Source of the DNA: Hydractinia symbiolongicarpus
Lineage: Eukaryota; Cnidaria; Hydrozoa; Anthoathecata; Hydractiniidae
Direction: 5' to 3'
Assembly (NCBI RefSeq): GCF_029227915.1
Contig: NC_079876.1
Coordinates: forward strand, 21,390,001-21,454,000
Length of the DNA: 64,000 bases
Within the stretch, counting starts at the first letter, position 1. Each line of letters opens with the position of its first letter. A program made the position numbers and the translations under genes. This document shows positions 42,885 through 56,541 of the stretch, one piece after another. The notes under the pieces are model-generated. The model ran no database searches and was not told where the DNA came from. It worked only from the letters and a program-made list of their open reading frames with translations.

Positions 42885-43405
42885 TTTTAGCAAAGTATAC
42901 TTCTTGCGAGAAGTGAAAAAAATATACAGACCATGGGTGTAAAATTGCGGACCAGTTTTTTAAATTTAGTTGTAAAGAGAAAGTTTCCGGCCACACGCAG
43001 GGAAGTGTTAAGTGCAGAAGACAAGCGTCAAAATACAGGAGAGAATATGAAAATGCAGAAGAGGACTGTTTGGATCATAGACGAGAAGTGCTTTTAAATT
43101 GGAAGAAAAGTGAACCATAGGGGCCATCGTAATTAGTATATCTTTAAACATTTATACTGTATAACTGCATTATCAGCTTTTTAGTTTGTTTTCTTAACAA
43201 TACACCACCGTAACGCAACTTATCGTAGATCTTTAAAGTTTTTAAATTATATCAGAATTAAGGTCTCCCCAAATGTACAAAAAGTAATCTGTGAAAATTA
43301 ATACTTATACAATACTGTGCTATATTTAACATTTGTAAGAAAGAAACGGTTTAGAATTAACAAAGAAACTAAATCCAAAATGTGATTCCGTGGTATTAAT
43401 ATTTA
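42885..43405. other. Downstream DNA, possible coding scrap
   Basis: No clear gene. A short plus-strand frame at about 43010-43120 (REYENAEEDCLDHRREVLLN) ends with TAG; it may be a decayed exon. Confidence 0.25.
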
Positions 43406-43409
43406 GACT

Positions 43410-44270
43410 AGCTAGGGGCTGCCGTCGAAACGCTGAGTTAAGCCACAAGTAACTGTGTTACCAACCTTTATTATTTTTTGGAGAATGTTCCTGCTGAAAG
43501 TTAAAAAATAAATGTTAACTTTGGTCTAAGTGCTTAGTACAGGCAAACAATGTCGCTTATCCATATTGGTATAATACCCTTTTCCAAAAAAAAATTTATC
43601 GCAACTTCAGAAACACAGGTAACAGTCTGTCGTTAACATTGGAGTGAGAGCTTAGTACAGGTACACTGTGTCGCCAATGCGTTTAGGCGTAATACCCTTT
43701 TCAAAAAAACTTATCGCAGCTTCAATTTAAACAAAACAACATGAAACAACCTGTTGCTAACAATGGACTAAGTGCTTGGAACAGGTAAACGATGTTGCAC
43801 ATGTGTATAGGCGTAATCCCCTTTTCCAAAAAAACTTTATTGCAACTTCGGTTTAAATAAAAACACGGAAACAGCCTGTCATTACCCCGTGCAGCTAACT
43901 AAAACCTCCAGTAAATTAATTTTGCGAAGAAAGTAAGTTTTCATGACAGTAATAAAAGGTGTTGCTACCTACTAACCGCATTTAGCATAAGAAATATTGC
44001 TTAAGAATTTTGTTGTAGCTAGCCAAACTGCATTTGGCTATTTCTAACTATTCAGCCACAGGTATATAGCTAAAGAGCTACAACCCCAGCATAAAAATAA
44101 ATAATAATATACCAAACTTTAAAAGAACAAGAATATATAAAGCTAGGCTTCAGCAGAATGCTGCCTTGAAATCTACGTTTGTAGCTAAAATCTTAAAATT
44201 GGTTTGTTTTAGATGATATTTTCATCTTAGCATGTGAAACCATAGAACAAATGAAGAGAATATCTTAAAC
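43410..44270. repeat. Dispersed repeat with internal tandem units, copy B
   Basis: Second copy of the 17975-19265 family in the same orientation, with about four roughly 115-bp internal units (each with GTACAGG.AAAC, GGCGTAAT.CCCTTTTC and GCAACTTC) against about two in copy A. Ends not resolved. Confidence 0.6.
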
Positions 44271-44714
44271 GTTGATAGAACTGAAATTTAGGCAGTTAAA
44301 TAATTATGCTAACCCAACCAAATATTTCTCTTCGCCTCAAAAAACCTTGCTTTGCAGATTGGTGCACAAGCTATAGAGTATAATCAATATGGCGAACTCG
44401 GTCCCTCAAAAGAAACGACTCGTACCTTATATAAGATAAAGCGGTATTAATGATGGCGGACACACGAATATGAATAATTGTAATCGGAAGTGAAAACTTT
44501 ATCTGGAAATGTAGCGACGTGCCGTTAAAACGTAAAGAAACACTGCCGCAAGATTACTAGATTGTTTTTCTGATACTTTGTTGCTGAAAAACTTTCGGAT
44601 TCTTTGTCCGAAAATTTTTCCGTCCGAAATTTGTGTCTGCCGAAAGTTTTTTTGTCCGAAAATTTAATTTTTCTATTTTTTTTAAAAAGGACCAGTGCAT
44701 AGAAATTATATATA

Positions 44715-45437
44715 CAGTACTGGAAAAAGGTTGTTTAACATATCGAGCGCGCAACGTACTCCCTCGCGGACGCGGACTCCCTCGATACGCGATGTACTGC
44801 GTTCATAATAATAAGAAACAATTAAAATAAATTGTCGGGATCCATCGAGAATCTAGTATCGTGACAAAATCCGTCTCGATGTGTCGCGATGGTAGGTGAT
44901 AATGAGAATAAAGAGAAAGTGTTTTTTTAATGAGAATAGAGAGAAAGTTTTTTTTATTTCAAACTCATCTCTGCTTTATCTTTTTTTTATTTTAAATAGG
45001 TGTATATTATAAGGAAATTTTTAACTTTTGTATAAGGAAGCATTTCTATCGCCGCTTTTCGTTTATAAACTTTTAAAATGCGATCTTAAAAAACATTTCT
45101 ATCGCCGCTTTTTGTTTAAAAAGTTAACTTCGATCTAAGAAAGCATTTCTATCGCCGCATTTCGTTCTTAAACTTTTAAGTTAAAAAAATATAACACAAA
45201 TGAAGTATAATTATGAATAAACATCCACGATCATTGTTGAATGCACTCTTATTTTTAAAATAGTTCTATTATGAAAAAGTGTTAATGGCCTCGATAGCTG
45301 CGAGAATGATATCGAGACGGGGATGCATCGCGAAGCTCTCTCGATACAATTTGAAAGTAAAAAAAAAGTGTATCGCGGATCGAGAATACCGTCGCGATAC
45401 GCGAAGCGCAATGTTAAACAACCTTTTTCCAGTATTG
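44715..45437. mobile_element. Tc1/mariner-type MITE (723 bp)
   Basis: Inverted ends CAGTACTGGAAAAAGGTTGT / complement at 45411-45437, flanked by TA on both sides (44713-44714, 45438-45439). The ends continue to match for about 27 bp. Inside are three roughly 55-bp units with ATTTCTATCGCCGC (45040-45180), also found inverted at 51525-51665, and GC-rich CGATACGCGA blocks. No transposase. Confidence 0.85.
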
Positions 45438-45439
45438 TA

Positions 45440-48147
45440 GGGTAATCAGAAAATCTATAAAAAATGCAGTTTTTGAACTCATTATTTTCGTTATTTTCAC
45501 ATTTGGCCGAGGGTCTATCTATAAAGTTGGATCCTAAAGACCCTTGTTTAGATCTTGATTGAATACATGTACACTATAAATCAACCTCGTCCCCGGGCCC
45601 ATTTTTCTCTTTTTGACGATCTCGGACGGCGAGAAGAAATGACCCTCTGGGCCACACTGGTCAGTTCTGAGATCTGATTGGTTTCTCAAGTTTCCGTTAA
45701 TTATGAAGATAAATTAATTTATGCGTAAAAAATTGAATAATAACAGAAAAACAATAATGGACAATAATGAACGGGACGCTGAAATGTTTATGTTCTGCTG
45801 GACTGAATTTATTTTTGTGAAAAATAAAATATTGGGCATTGTTAGTATAGATTAACGTGCAAACAAAATTTAATAGCTTTTAGTTGTACCCAGAGGCTGT
45901 TAAAGTAAGCTTCTGTTTTTTTTTTGCAGCGCAGTTGAGGAGGTAGCTACTAGACTCTAAAGCTAGCTATGCTAGCTTTTGTGCACAGGGTGTAGTAAAA
46001 AACACAATGAAGGTTTCCTTGAAGACATGTTTAGCAGCTATCTAGGTAGCTTAAATACAACACAAGGTATATACAGGTATACATAACTAATCCTATTTCT
46101 CCCGAACAGACCTTCTTTTACACTCTAGCTAATATTCTTTCAGTGCAGAACACATGAACAAAAAAATAAAATCATATGCTGTTGATTTGGTTGAAAAAGA
46201 TTAAAAAACTGGATTAAGAAGTTCATACCATTTAATTAACTAAATAGTTATACGCTTAATTATATCGGTTACGGATTAAATAACAATCAATTTTACAGAT
46301 TAAATAACAATTTTCTCTGACTGCATGAAATGCAACATCCTATGTTTTATGACTTTTATCTCTTAGTAAAGCAATGTTTTTCTTTTACATGTGCCTGAAA
46401 ATGAAGTTCGCATTGTGTAGCCATCAACTTCAACATTTTTTTCGTATAATATTTGTTCCAAACCAATCATAATGGTTAAAATACTTTCCCACATGGTAAA
46501 AAGTTTGTTTACAAGGCCAAAATGATAAAAAAACTACTTTAAGTACAATATGCTCTAGACCTAATTTACTGGAGGACCATAAGATTATTTTTCAATGAAT
46601 TGTTTTCTAAAAATATGAATATAGTGCTAACTCCTCAAAATTTAATACCTGCGAAAACTAATCCTCCAGACGAGGAGTAAAATATTGTATTGAGTTTTAG
46701 AGCGAAAGCACATTAGTGAGAAACATTAGTGAGAGAAAAATATTGTAGATCTTGGTGAGGTAAAGTTAGTCCAGTTATACACTCACTGTAACCTCAAAAA
46801 TAAATTGGCTATATTCCCAGAAAGAAAAATGATAATTTTTGACGTTGCTGCTTCAAGGTAACAAAGCAAGAAAACTACTAAACAATCTTTTGAAACATGG
46901 TCCTTTTGTTACTAATTATTTTAGTGTATTTTTTTGTCATCCACAAAATGTCACATGATCTTTTATGTTCCCCAGGAACCATGGATGAAGCTTCAATACC
47001 CTCTATTCATCGCTACTTCTCTAACTAAGGCTAATTTATTTTTATTGGATTCTAGCATGAAATCAATTATATTTTTCAAATGGGAAAATGAATCACCTTC
47101 TTTGGAAATATTTGGGCAAAATTCAAGGCCTGCACATCAGGGACACAGAGAACCGCTGTACGGGCCACAAGGGTGACAGGGTTAGTTAAAAACAAGGTTT
47201 GTAAAATGCTGTGCAGCACAACATATTTGGCTTCCAGTGGTCCACAAATACTTCTAGTTTTCATTGTGTCAAGGCTTGTGATTTTAAGGTTAACAATTTC
47301 TCCTGAAATTGTCCTGAAATATCAAAAATTTGTCCAAGAATGTCCTGGAATTTACAATTTAATTTTCTGTGGTCACCATGCAGTAATGTTGTTAAGATCG
47401 CAATATATTGTTCATGGTCTAATGTTTACAGTGCTTAAAAATTGCGACAGCATCGTAGATCGTGCGTGTCGACAATGATTACGCTGACCAGGATGTTAGG
47501 GCCTGATTCCTGTACTGTATCTTAGAGTACTGTAGATAGGTGAAAAGGCTGAAAAACTTTAATAGATAAGGACCTTTAACAAATGTAAGGTACTAACTGA
47601 TCTGGTTTACATTCAGGGATGAAAGCTGTATGTATCACACAATTTCAAAGGCAACAATATCAAATTTACAAGCACTTCTAACCTATGAACAGGTATATTT
47701 ATAGTGTGTTTGTTATTGCCAAAATTCTGCAGCAGATCAAAGTATTCCAAAAACTTCCAAACCATATTGGTTTAGTTGCGATTATTATGTTGTAATTTTT
47801 ATGAGTTGAATTTCTAAAGTGTTTACTCTAGGCGAGTATGAACTGGAGGCAGCTTATGTTCAGATCTATATCCAGACCATTTCGTGAAAGGCGTACTCAC
47901 TCACACGCCCCCACACACGCGCAGATTTGTTTAGACGTGGGATTGATCGCATTTTTGTTTTCTTATGTGTGTGATAGCTTTCTGAAATTATTGTAATTAC
48001 AAAACAGCGAAATATGAAGTTAGAGAATAATTTAAGATGGCTTTGCAACCCTTATCGTTAACTTAAATCTTTTTCATGTACAAAGAAAACTGCGTAGTTA
48101 AAAATACATATTTTTATAAATTTGTTAATTCTTTTAATTTAAAGAGA
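45440..48147. other. Gene-poor DNA
   Basis: No convincing gene. A CG-rich block at 45585-45680 (AACCTCGTCCCCGGGCCCAT) looks like a repeat end. Frames at 46934-47478 lack family or splice support. Confidence 0.3.
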
Positions 48148-48153
48148 TCTAAG

Positions 48154-48445
48154 TACCGTGGCTGATTACAACGTTTTGTTTTCATTTAAAATAGGCGCAC
48201 TGTAAAAGACGCGGCCGCGTGAAATTATGTGCGGCCGCGTTTTAAAAAGCGCGGCCGTGTCTTTATAGCAGCGGCCGCGTGTTTCACCGCGAGTTTTACC
48301 GCCAGTTTTCAAATCTGGTCTGCAGAATGTGGCAGTTAAAACAGGTACTAAAATACGCGGCCGCGCTTTTCGCCACTGATTCTGCCGTTAATTTTAAAGT
48401 AAAACAGGCGGTAAATGACGCGGCCGCGCTTTTCTTCTCGCAGAA
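48154..48445. repeat. Left terminal inverted repeat of the 12.7-kb element
   Basis: GC-rich, with at least six GCGGCCGC (NotI-type) boxes in an AT-rich surrounding. It matches 60622-60902 in inverse, including CCAGATTTGAAAACTGG-like text and ACCGCCAGTTTT. Confidence 0.9.
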
Positions 48446-48560
48446 GATTTTCGAAAAACAACGGCATGTGGCCAAGGGCGCAGTGTTCTGGTCTGCAAAT
48501 TAGAGCCCTGGAACACTAGAACGGAATTCTTAGAAAGTTACTTCTCAGAACTCACAGAAA

Positions 48561-50393
48561 ATGGCAGCTGCAGCTGGAAGCTTTGAAAAGGTAAACAAGC
48601 AATTAGCTAGCTTATTTCGCTTTATTTATTGCAAATCTACGAAGATAGTAGGCAAAGAAACACACTGACCTAAGGAAATCTTTCACATCACACAAGTCAG
48701 TTTTGATAATAGCTATATGTTTTGTTTAGGTGAAAACTTTCTTTGAGTCCAGAGGTATAGAGTATTTGTTGAATTCGTTCATCCTGAACAAAATTGACGA
48801 TAATGTGGCTCCTCAAGTTGAACAACAAAAGCTTGTGGAGCTAGGGTTGGCATATGGAGATATATTATCATATCGGCTGATATTTGCACTCCCTGTGGTT
48901 AAAGAAAAGTCCTATCATGAAAAGGCAGATGAACTAAGAAAAATATTGAAAAGAGCCCACTCTGGGAAATATGATATTCATAACCGTCCGATAACTGTAA
49001 GGGAAAGCTACAAAGTTAATGTTGGATTGAAGTGTAAAGATAAGTTATCAAAATATACAATGAAAAACAACCAGAGTTATTTGACACTATTTAATCGATC
49101 TACAAAATACCCTGAGCTACATGACGAAATACGTAAACACTATGATATACCACAGAAAGATCAAACATTTGTTGGTAATTATAACGGTCACTCTCTGGAG
49201 CAAGATTTCATTGATATAGAAACATATGGTTTGAGTTGTAGAGACAAAAAAAAAAGGAATACAAGTATATATATTTATACTATCCTAAATCATTTGCGAA
49301 GCTGGAGTTTTCAAAGTTGTGCAATAAGTCATATTCAAGCATGTTTGAATTAGATACAGAAATTATTGGACCCTAAGAAACAGTAATATCATCTGCATGG
49401 GCAGAAGGTACCTCAACGATTACTGTGCCACCCAGCTTACCAGGATCGAATTTTGTTGACAGAAGTATATGCAGTGTTTGTTCTTGTACGTATATTGGTA
49501 GCTGTCTACGCAGTGAGCAAAATGAAAGTTACACAGCAACTTTGCTAGCAGATCAAACAGACAACATTATGACAGAGGATACTTTTTTAGCATCACCCGA
49601 TCCAGATGCTGTGACAAATACTGCCAAAACTGACATAGATGTAAACATAGAAAATTCTACTCTTCGTGATTTGAGATTGAGACATTTTTCAAGAAACACA
49701 CAAAAACCAGTGAGATATAGACATTCAATTGGCTCACCCTCATTGTCTCTTCAACTAGAATCAACAGAGGACAGTTCAGCATTTGGTGATGATGAAGTGA
49801 ATCGTTTTATGGAAAATTATGAGACAGATAATTTTGATAATGCTACTCCACAGTTTGAAGAAACAGAAACTGATTCTATCGCATTTATGCAAAACTGTGA
49901 AAGCTACTTCACCAATTTACCAAAAATAAACACAAAGCATATCATCATACAACGAGATTCACAGCGTTTTTGGCCTGTATTATTACGTCAAAATTTTGAT
50001 CTTTCGTCTGAAAAAATAGCTATCAGATTTGCAGGTGAACCCGGTGCTGATGCAGGTGGACCGCTGCGCGAATTTTACTCATTGTCAATGAGATGGTTTA
50101 CCACTATCCCTGGGGTATTTTTCGGAGATGACAAAGGAATTTGTTTCAAATTAATGCCAGATGGTGTATTAAAAAAAGTATATTACAAGATTGGGCAGTT
50201 AACAGGTGCATCTATTATACATGTTGGAAGAGGTCCAGAATGTTTCTCTGAGCTCATTTTCAATGCATTGTATGATTTGCCATATCCTGATAAAATAACA
50301 CCAATAAATGATGCAGAATTCAAGTATAAATTGTTAATTGCTGTAGTTCCCAATAAAAACACAAACTTGGAGAAGAAAATTTATTTCAATTTT
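48561..50393 (+). pseudogene. SAM-HECT ubiquitin-ligase-like gene, 5' exons
   Basis: Exon 1 is 48561-48590 (MAAAAGSFEK, donor GTAAAC). Exon 2 starts at 48730 after TTGTTTAG and begins with a SAM-like segment (FFESRGIEYLLNSFILNKID ... LVELGLAYGDILSYRLIF). A linker rich in Ser/Asp/Glu follows, then the HECT N-lobe start (KIAIRFAGEPGADAGGPLRE, FYSLSMRWF) to 50393, where GTAAGA could be a donor. Lesions: a slip in the A-run at about 49245-49258 and an in-frame TAA at 49374-49376. HECT proteins carry ubiquitin on a Cys before transfer to a substrate (family knowledge). Confidence 0.8.
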
Positions 50394-50464
50394 GTAAGAA
50401 TAAACTGAGGATAATTTGGCGGAATCGGGTGAGGATGCTAGGCTGAAGAGAAGATATTGTCTCA

Positions 50465-50620
50465 AGCTCACGTGCGTGTTCCCAATAAATTCGCTCTTCT
50501 CCACTACATCCGGAGCTCTTCTCCTAGTAGTGTTCGCTCTTCTCCACTACATCCGGAGCTCTTCTCCTAGTAGTGTTTTCTGGCTTAACTAATCTCTCAA
50601 TCACATCCGGAGCTCCTCTC
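50465..50620. repeat. 42-bp tandem repeat in HECT intron
   Basis: Two near-perfect copies and one degenerate copy of GCTCTTCTCCACTACATCCG plus GAGCTCTTCTCCTAGTAGTGTT. Confidence 0.85.
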
Positions 50621-51277
50621 CTGTGATTCCATTTCCTCTATCATACCTCACAAGAACCTACTCTTTATGAGCTCTAGCTTCTTTTGCATTTCACACCTGT
50701 TATTAACCTCTTGGTGCACCACCTCTGACTGTCAGCGCCGCATGCCCCTGCTGTTATTTCCCCAGTCATCTGTCCTGCTCGCGTGGTGCACCGTCGTTCA
50801 TCTCCTCGCACCTGTACTGAATTCACCATACTCTTCCAGGGGTACACGCACATCTCTACACTTTGTGGCTGCCCAGGGCAGCCCAGCACCCCCAAATTCC
50901 CCAAATGAAAATTCATTATCTATGAGGCAATATTTTTGACAAGAACTACGACGAGATAATTCAACATGCCATAACAGGCTTAACAAATAGACATGAAAAG
51001 AAAACTACATGCAAGTGCCTATAAATTAGCCTTTTACAATTCGGGTAATAAAATCCCCATTGATAAAACGAACAATGGGCCACCCTTAGCCCCCCCGAAA
51101 TAACAGGTAATTTCTTAAAGCTTTTACTGACCAAAATTTGTGTTCAATCATAGCAAAACGAATTGTGACACCTTTCCTAAATGGAGCTGTTTTGGATGCC
51201 TTGATGTTAAATGTAAATAGCAGTTCTGAAAATAGAAGCCTGACCTTATTTATTAATCACTCTAGGGCAAATGTATA

Positions 51278-51665
51278 ATGGCTAATATGGAAGATTTCTT
51301 CATAAAAAATATCAGAAACTTTTTTCATGTGGATTACTTTTACATTAACAAAATTAAAAATTTGAAGATAAACTTTTTGGATTTTGTCATTCATTAGTTT
51401 TCAACTTTCTCCCTGGAAATTTTTAAGGTTTAAAGCCCATGTCCCACAGTAACTTTTTCATCCTTATCCTAATGTTAATACATAATCTATGCAACAGCTT
51501 TTGTAGTAAAATTAAAACACATAAAAACGAAAAGCGGCAATAAAACGAATAGCGGCGATAGAAATGCTTTTTTAGATCGTATTTTAAAAGTTTAAAATCG
51601 AAAAGAGGCGATAGAAATGTGTTTTTAGATCGCATTTTAAAAGTTTATAAACGAAAAGCGGCATT
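51278..51665. repeat. Dispersed repeat copy B plus CGGCGATAG array
   Basis: 51278-51510 repeats 14489-14740 in the same orientation. 51525-51665 then holds three AAAAG.GGCGATAGAAATG.TTTTTAGATCG units, inverse to those inside the MITE 44715-45437. This may be one composite repeat. Confidence 0.65.
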
Positions 51666-52589
51666 TAATAGTTGTGAACCATGCTTCTCGAATGTTTCTT
51701 AGATTAAACGCGCTGGAATTTTTTTTTTAAGTAATTGAATCAATAATACATTCTCGCGCAATGTATTATAAAACTTCGCGAAAGATTTTTATTATATAAT
51801 TACTTCACGCTAATACTTAAGGGAACAGCTTATCAATACATTTACACAATGCATCTCGCCATCAAAAAAAATAGAATTGCTCCGACATCTCTTCGCGAGC
51901 GCATTGTTTTTTAACACGCAAATATAATCTCGCAAAACGCTCAAGGGATTTAATTATAACAAAAAACAAACGACTGCCGTCCACCACGCAAAGGTGTGAT
52001 ATTAGGATGTACGCGGTAGATTACATTCAGACTGTACTGTACTGAATCACTCTACAATGACACGTATTTAAATGCCTAATATAAAGAAAATACATAAAAT
52101 CGGAAGCCTAACCGTATTTATACGCCCAACCATTCTAAATTAAGGGCACTGACAATAAAAGCATGTCCAGATTTCCAAATTGCACAAAAGATATAGCCTG
52201 ATTAAACAATTTTAGGTATCATTCAAAATACGGCTATGTGAAATGTTTATAAAATTGATCCTAAAAGACTGGACACTTATTGAAAAAAAAAAATTAAAAA
52301 AAAATCCAACTTAAAGTGAGGTAGGATCGCCTAAGTAGAAATTGCCAATGAGAAGATCATGTGGATCTAAACTAGTAATCGGTTGAAAGCAACACACAAC
52401 TCCACTATTGGCGTTTAAAAAGGCTCCCTGCGCCCAGGAGTCGAGTTAAAATTTATCTAAACTACTCAGGAGTGTTTCACGAGGCTCAACTCTCTGGTTT
52501 CACGGTAGTTTAACTACAATTTGCCGCTTTTTGCCGATTGTTGCGCGATTCCTTGTTTTCTGCCGTAAAATAGTCGACCCCGGCGGCAG

Positions 52590-52730
52590 CCGAAGTGTGG
52601 ACCTTTGACCCTCTTAAACAAACAAATAATTTTGACGCCAAGAAGAATCGCGCCAAAGTGTGGACTTTTGTAAAACAAAGAATATGTGACGTCAAGAAGA
52701 ATCCCGCGGAAGTCGGCGAAATTTACAGTA
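52590..52730. repeat. Direct repeat pair, ~62 bp
   Basis: AAGTGTGGAC..TT...GACG.CAAGAAGAATC.CGC occurs twice (52592-52652 and 52657-52713). It produces a short frame without other support. Confidence 0.6.
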
Positions 52731-54633
52731 AAGAAAGATTGAAATTAATTTACTCTACCTATTGTTATTGCCTCCCGGTAGCCGGTTGGTTGAATAGGGT
52801 AGGATTAAACATGTCTAAAGGCTAAGAGAGTTTTGTATTGACTTGCAGCAAGTAAATGGAAGGCCGGAATGAAATTGAGCAATGTTGCTAAAAAGAAACA
52901 TGACTGGAAAACATTCTCTGTGATGCCTGGGATTGCAGAAGAAAGCAGTTTGGCAAAATAAACAGACTTTTTTGAGTTAACAAAATTATAGCATTAACTT
53001 TATAATGACAAAGTTTTCAGGTACATCTGTTTACTTTTAATTCCATTGATTCTTGAGCTTTCTATAGCTGTGCTAGCAAGTTTGAGCATGAAACTGTTTA
53101 TAGTTTCACTTTCAACAACTCTAAAAAGGCCTGTCTCAAACTCAAAGTTCTTGTGTTGTCTTAGGGTACCCACAAGTAACAAGACATTTGATAACAATAC
53201 AATAAATCGAATAGCTGCATAACAACTTGTATGTTTGCTTCGTAGATTCAAAGCTTCTGGCAATAAACAATTTTAAACCATTTCTTAAAATGGCCACAGA
53301 CGAGAACACTAGTCGTGACTAGCTTTGGGAGAATGACTTCGACAAGACTTGATGATGATTGGTTGAAAAGCTCTAATCTTATATCGAGATAATTCCTGGG
53401 AACGATGTTAATTATAAAAAATTAGGAAAAAGGCATGGTTTTAATTAATGGGTGAAATGACGAAAGTCTTTCACATTTCACTAAAGAAGTTATGCTGACA
53501 GGCATGGAAAATGTTTGTGGTTCTACCAACATAAAGAAAATGACTTAGCATATATACATATACAGCGCTATCCTGATTGACACAAAATGTGTAAATGTAG
53601 TTAATGATATCTGTTTTTAAATGATTTGTTTTGGTAAAAATTTCAAGTAGTTAGTGTTTACCGCATAACAGCTAGGTATTTCCAAGTGTAATTCAACATT
53701 TTAGAGTCTTAGCCAATAAGGGCTACATATTTTTGACTGAATGCTGTGCTAAATCAGTGGTCATTCAATTGTTGTGGTAGGTTGTGTTGTTTTTAATTAG
53801 CTATTGCTGCGTAAAAACCAAATTTTATATAGCGGCCTTTACTTGTGCAAAATCATGATATAATTTTGCTATTTTTATTTTATTTATCTGTTGTTGTTTA
53901 TGGTGTACTATGATCTAATAATACAAATAAAGCCTATTTACAATGCAATTTGTGTTGTTGTTGTTGCTTATTTCTCTATCTTTCTCCTTTTTGATGTGAT
54001 TAAATGTTTCAAATAGAATAAATATCAAAAGTTTTATTAGTAATAGATACCGTTTTGCATGTCTTTTACAGAATATAGTTTCTCCAAATTTATAGCCTGA
54101 ATATTGCCCAAAAACAATTATATGCACCAATAACTTGCGAAAACAAGCCTGCAAATATTTTTTGAATGTGGAAAAAAGTTTTTCTGGCTAGCTAAGTATA
54201 GTGTATTATAAGATTAAAAAGGGAAAACACGAGGCCAAATTTTCACGCAGATACAATTCACTATATACAGGTTGGAGCAGGATCGTATCATGATCGTCTA
54301 TCGCGGTGAATGAACATAAACAACACTATACATAACATAACGAGTTATCATAATGGCAACCTGGCTACAAGGTTGGCATTACTTGTATAAAAGCCATAAT
54401 GGCTCTAGGGAAGATGCTTTATCCAAAATGCCATTCCGTGGTTTTAAATTATTATTAGAATTACGTCATTCAAATATGACGTATTGTTGCGTAATACCAA
54501 AATGCATTGGGTGCGCATTTAGCAGAGTTCGCGGAAAAAGCCTGGAGGCACACGCACGTGTTTTTGAGATTTTGTATACCGTTAAAGTTTTCAACTAAAA
54601 TAAAACCTTTCGAACTGTAATCATCGTTCAATA

Positions 54634-56541
54634 ATGGAAATAAATAAAACGAATAATGAAAATCTAGATGGTAAGTTGTCAAAGTTTTTTTTTTATTATT
54701 TTGGATATTATAAAGAAAAAATAAAAGCTAAAAATAAATCAAAATCGAAATTTTTTTTCCACTGGATACTTTGTAGATTGTAAAGAGAAACAGAAATATA
54801 TATTCGAATCCATGGAAGATGTCGATGCAGCAGTTAGAAATCTCGAGATAAAATCATTATCCCATTTCTCTGTTTATCAAAAAGATAAATCATTCGGAGT
54901 TGCTGGTGAGTTTTAAGTTATAATAAAAAAGATTGATCTTTTGACCAAGAGAAACAAAAAGCAGTAGTCTTCTTTAAAAAAGAAAATCTTTGTGTGTGTT
55001 ACCAACTTAATTTTTTAGATATTAATTTAAAAAATCACAAGATTCTCTTCGAAGATATCAAAAACAAGGAGTCACCCCAACAAATCCTTTGGTACGGAAC
55101 TCCTTTTGTGGTTGTTGGAAAAAAGTCGCTAGATTGCACGCACGGCGTAGATCATGGCATATCAAAAAAGAAGAAAAGACAGGATGAAAAAGTCAAAGGA
55201 AAAGTATGTTTTACCTTTGCTTTAAAATCTGAATAGGAAAAAGAAAGCAAAAATAATAACCTTTTTCTTATCTATAGGATTCTCAAACACATCGCAAAGA
55301 TTTGATATTCTACAGAGGGTACGGTGAAGTTGTAGACAAAAACGATAGTAAGCATGATATTCTCCTTCACGACGAAGAAAATGTGGAAGAAGTAAATGTA
55401 AGTGCGCTAAGCCGTTGAATACGAAGGAAAAATAGAACAGATCAACTCATTCCACTATTCAAATGTATCTTGTCATAGGTAAAGCGATTGGCGACACGGC
55501 AACAGCTCCTGTTTGTCCATCAAAATCCATTTCAAAGACGCTTATTGAATCGTTATGGCAACGAAATATGTCTGTTGGATGCTACATACAAGACCACTAA
55601 GTACGCTATACCGCTCTTCTTCTTGGCTATCAAGACAAATGTGGACTATCAAGTTGTTGGATCGTTTGCACTGCAAGATGAAACAACTGAAGCAATTTCG
55701 GAGGCCATCTCTATCCTTAGTAAATGGAACGATTTCTGGAGACCTAAGCTATTCATGGTCGACAATTGCGAAGAAAAAATCAACGCCATCGAAAAAAATT
55801 TTCCTGGTATGTTCTTAATAAACTATATATGAAACCTTGCTTTCTTACGACAAAATTTCATGTTACATTTTCATTTACTTTTCATTTTAATATTTCTTTT
55901 AGATTGCAAGGTAATATTGTGCGACTTCCATCGAGAGCAAGCGTAACAAGCCATACAAGTTTACAAAGCATTGTATCGATAGGCTTAGTTCAGCGTCTTC
56001 AATACAAAAGGATTGGATAAAAATCGCTGATGATGTGAAAAAAACCTTTTTGGTACGAAGTTCTGTCCCGGTTGATAACTACACGGTTTGTTTGGGTGAC
56101 GAAAACAACTATACGTCATGTACTTGCTTGGATTGTCGTAAAATCTTGTTGCCCTGTAAGCACATCCTATCCGTCATTAGTGGCAATGTCGCAGATGTAT
56201 CCTGTAAATCTTTATCGTCGCGATACACTTTATCTCCTTTTTTCATTTTGGATCATGAAGTTGTTGTTAGCAAAGAGGTTACTTTAGAAGATAACCAAAT
56301 GAAGAACGATTTTATTGACATTAATGATGTCGAAACCGAGTCCGTTTTATTGGATTCTATTCCTAAAAAATGTTTTCCAAATAGGTCCAAGGCCTCGTCT
56401 TGCAGAGAAATTTTAAACCAAATCAAGAGCTTGTCATTCATAGTGTATGATAATGATGCACTAGACCACCTTCATGAAACCTTGACTCAGGCTTTAAATG
56501 ATCTATCATTTCATGCTCCCAAGGAAGAATTTGGTTGTTGA
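54634..56541 (+). pseudogene. MULE transposase with SWIM finger, internally deleted
   Basis: Predicted exons: 54634-54670 (MEINKTNNENLD, donor GTAAGT), 54779-54904, 55019-55202 (IKNKESPQQILWYGTPFVVV), 55279-55397, about 55483-55806, then from 55904. The core has the first Asp in CLLDATYKTTKYAIP, a VVGSFALQDETTEA strand and the second Asp in LFMVDNCEEKI. CDFHRE begins the next exon, but the text then jumps almost at once to the region just before the SWIM finger (CTCLDCRKILLPCKHI, 56129-56166). About 200 residues usually found there, including the catalytic Glu, are missing. The transposase of this copy is therefore inactive. Confidence 0.8.

Larger units (their letters stand above)
50624..54399. 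other. Remaining intron sequence of the HECT gene
   Basis: No gene recognised apart from repeats listed. Content is AT-rich with CGCG-rich islands (51700-51960) resembling repeat debris. Confidence 0.3.

Noticed and set aside
46934-47478. Two plus-strand open frames of 80 and 101 codons
   Set aside because: No splice signals, no recognisable composition or family; likely chance in AT-rich DNA.
52595-52825. 76-codon frame MWTFDPLKQTNN...
   Set aside because: Half of it is a 62-bp direct repeat and there is no supporting context.
54353-54598. 81-codon frame crossing the left MULE end
   Set aside because: It spans the target duplication and inverted repeat junction, so it cannot be an ancestral gene.
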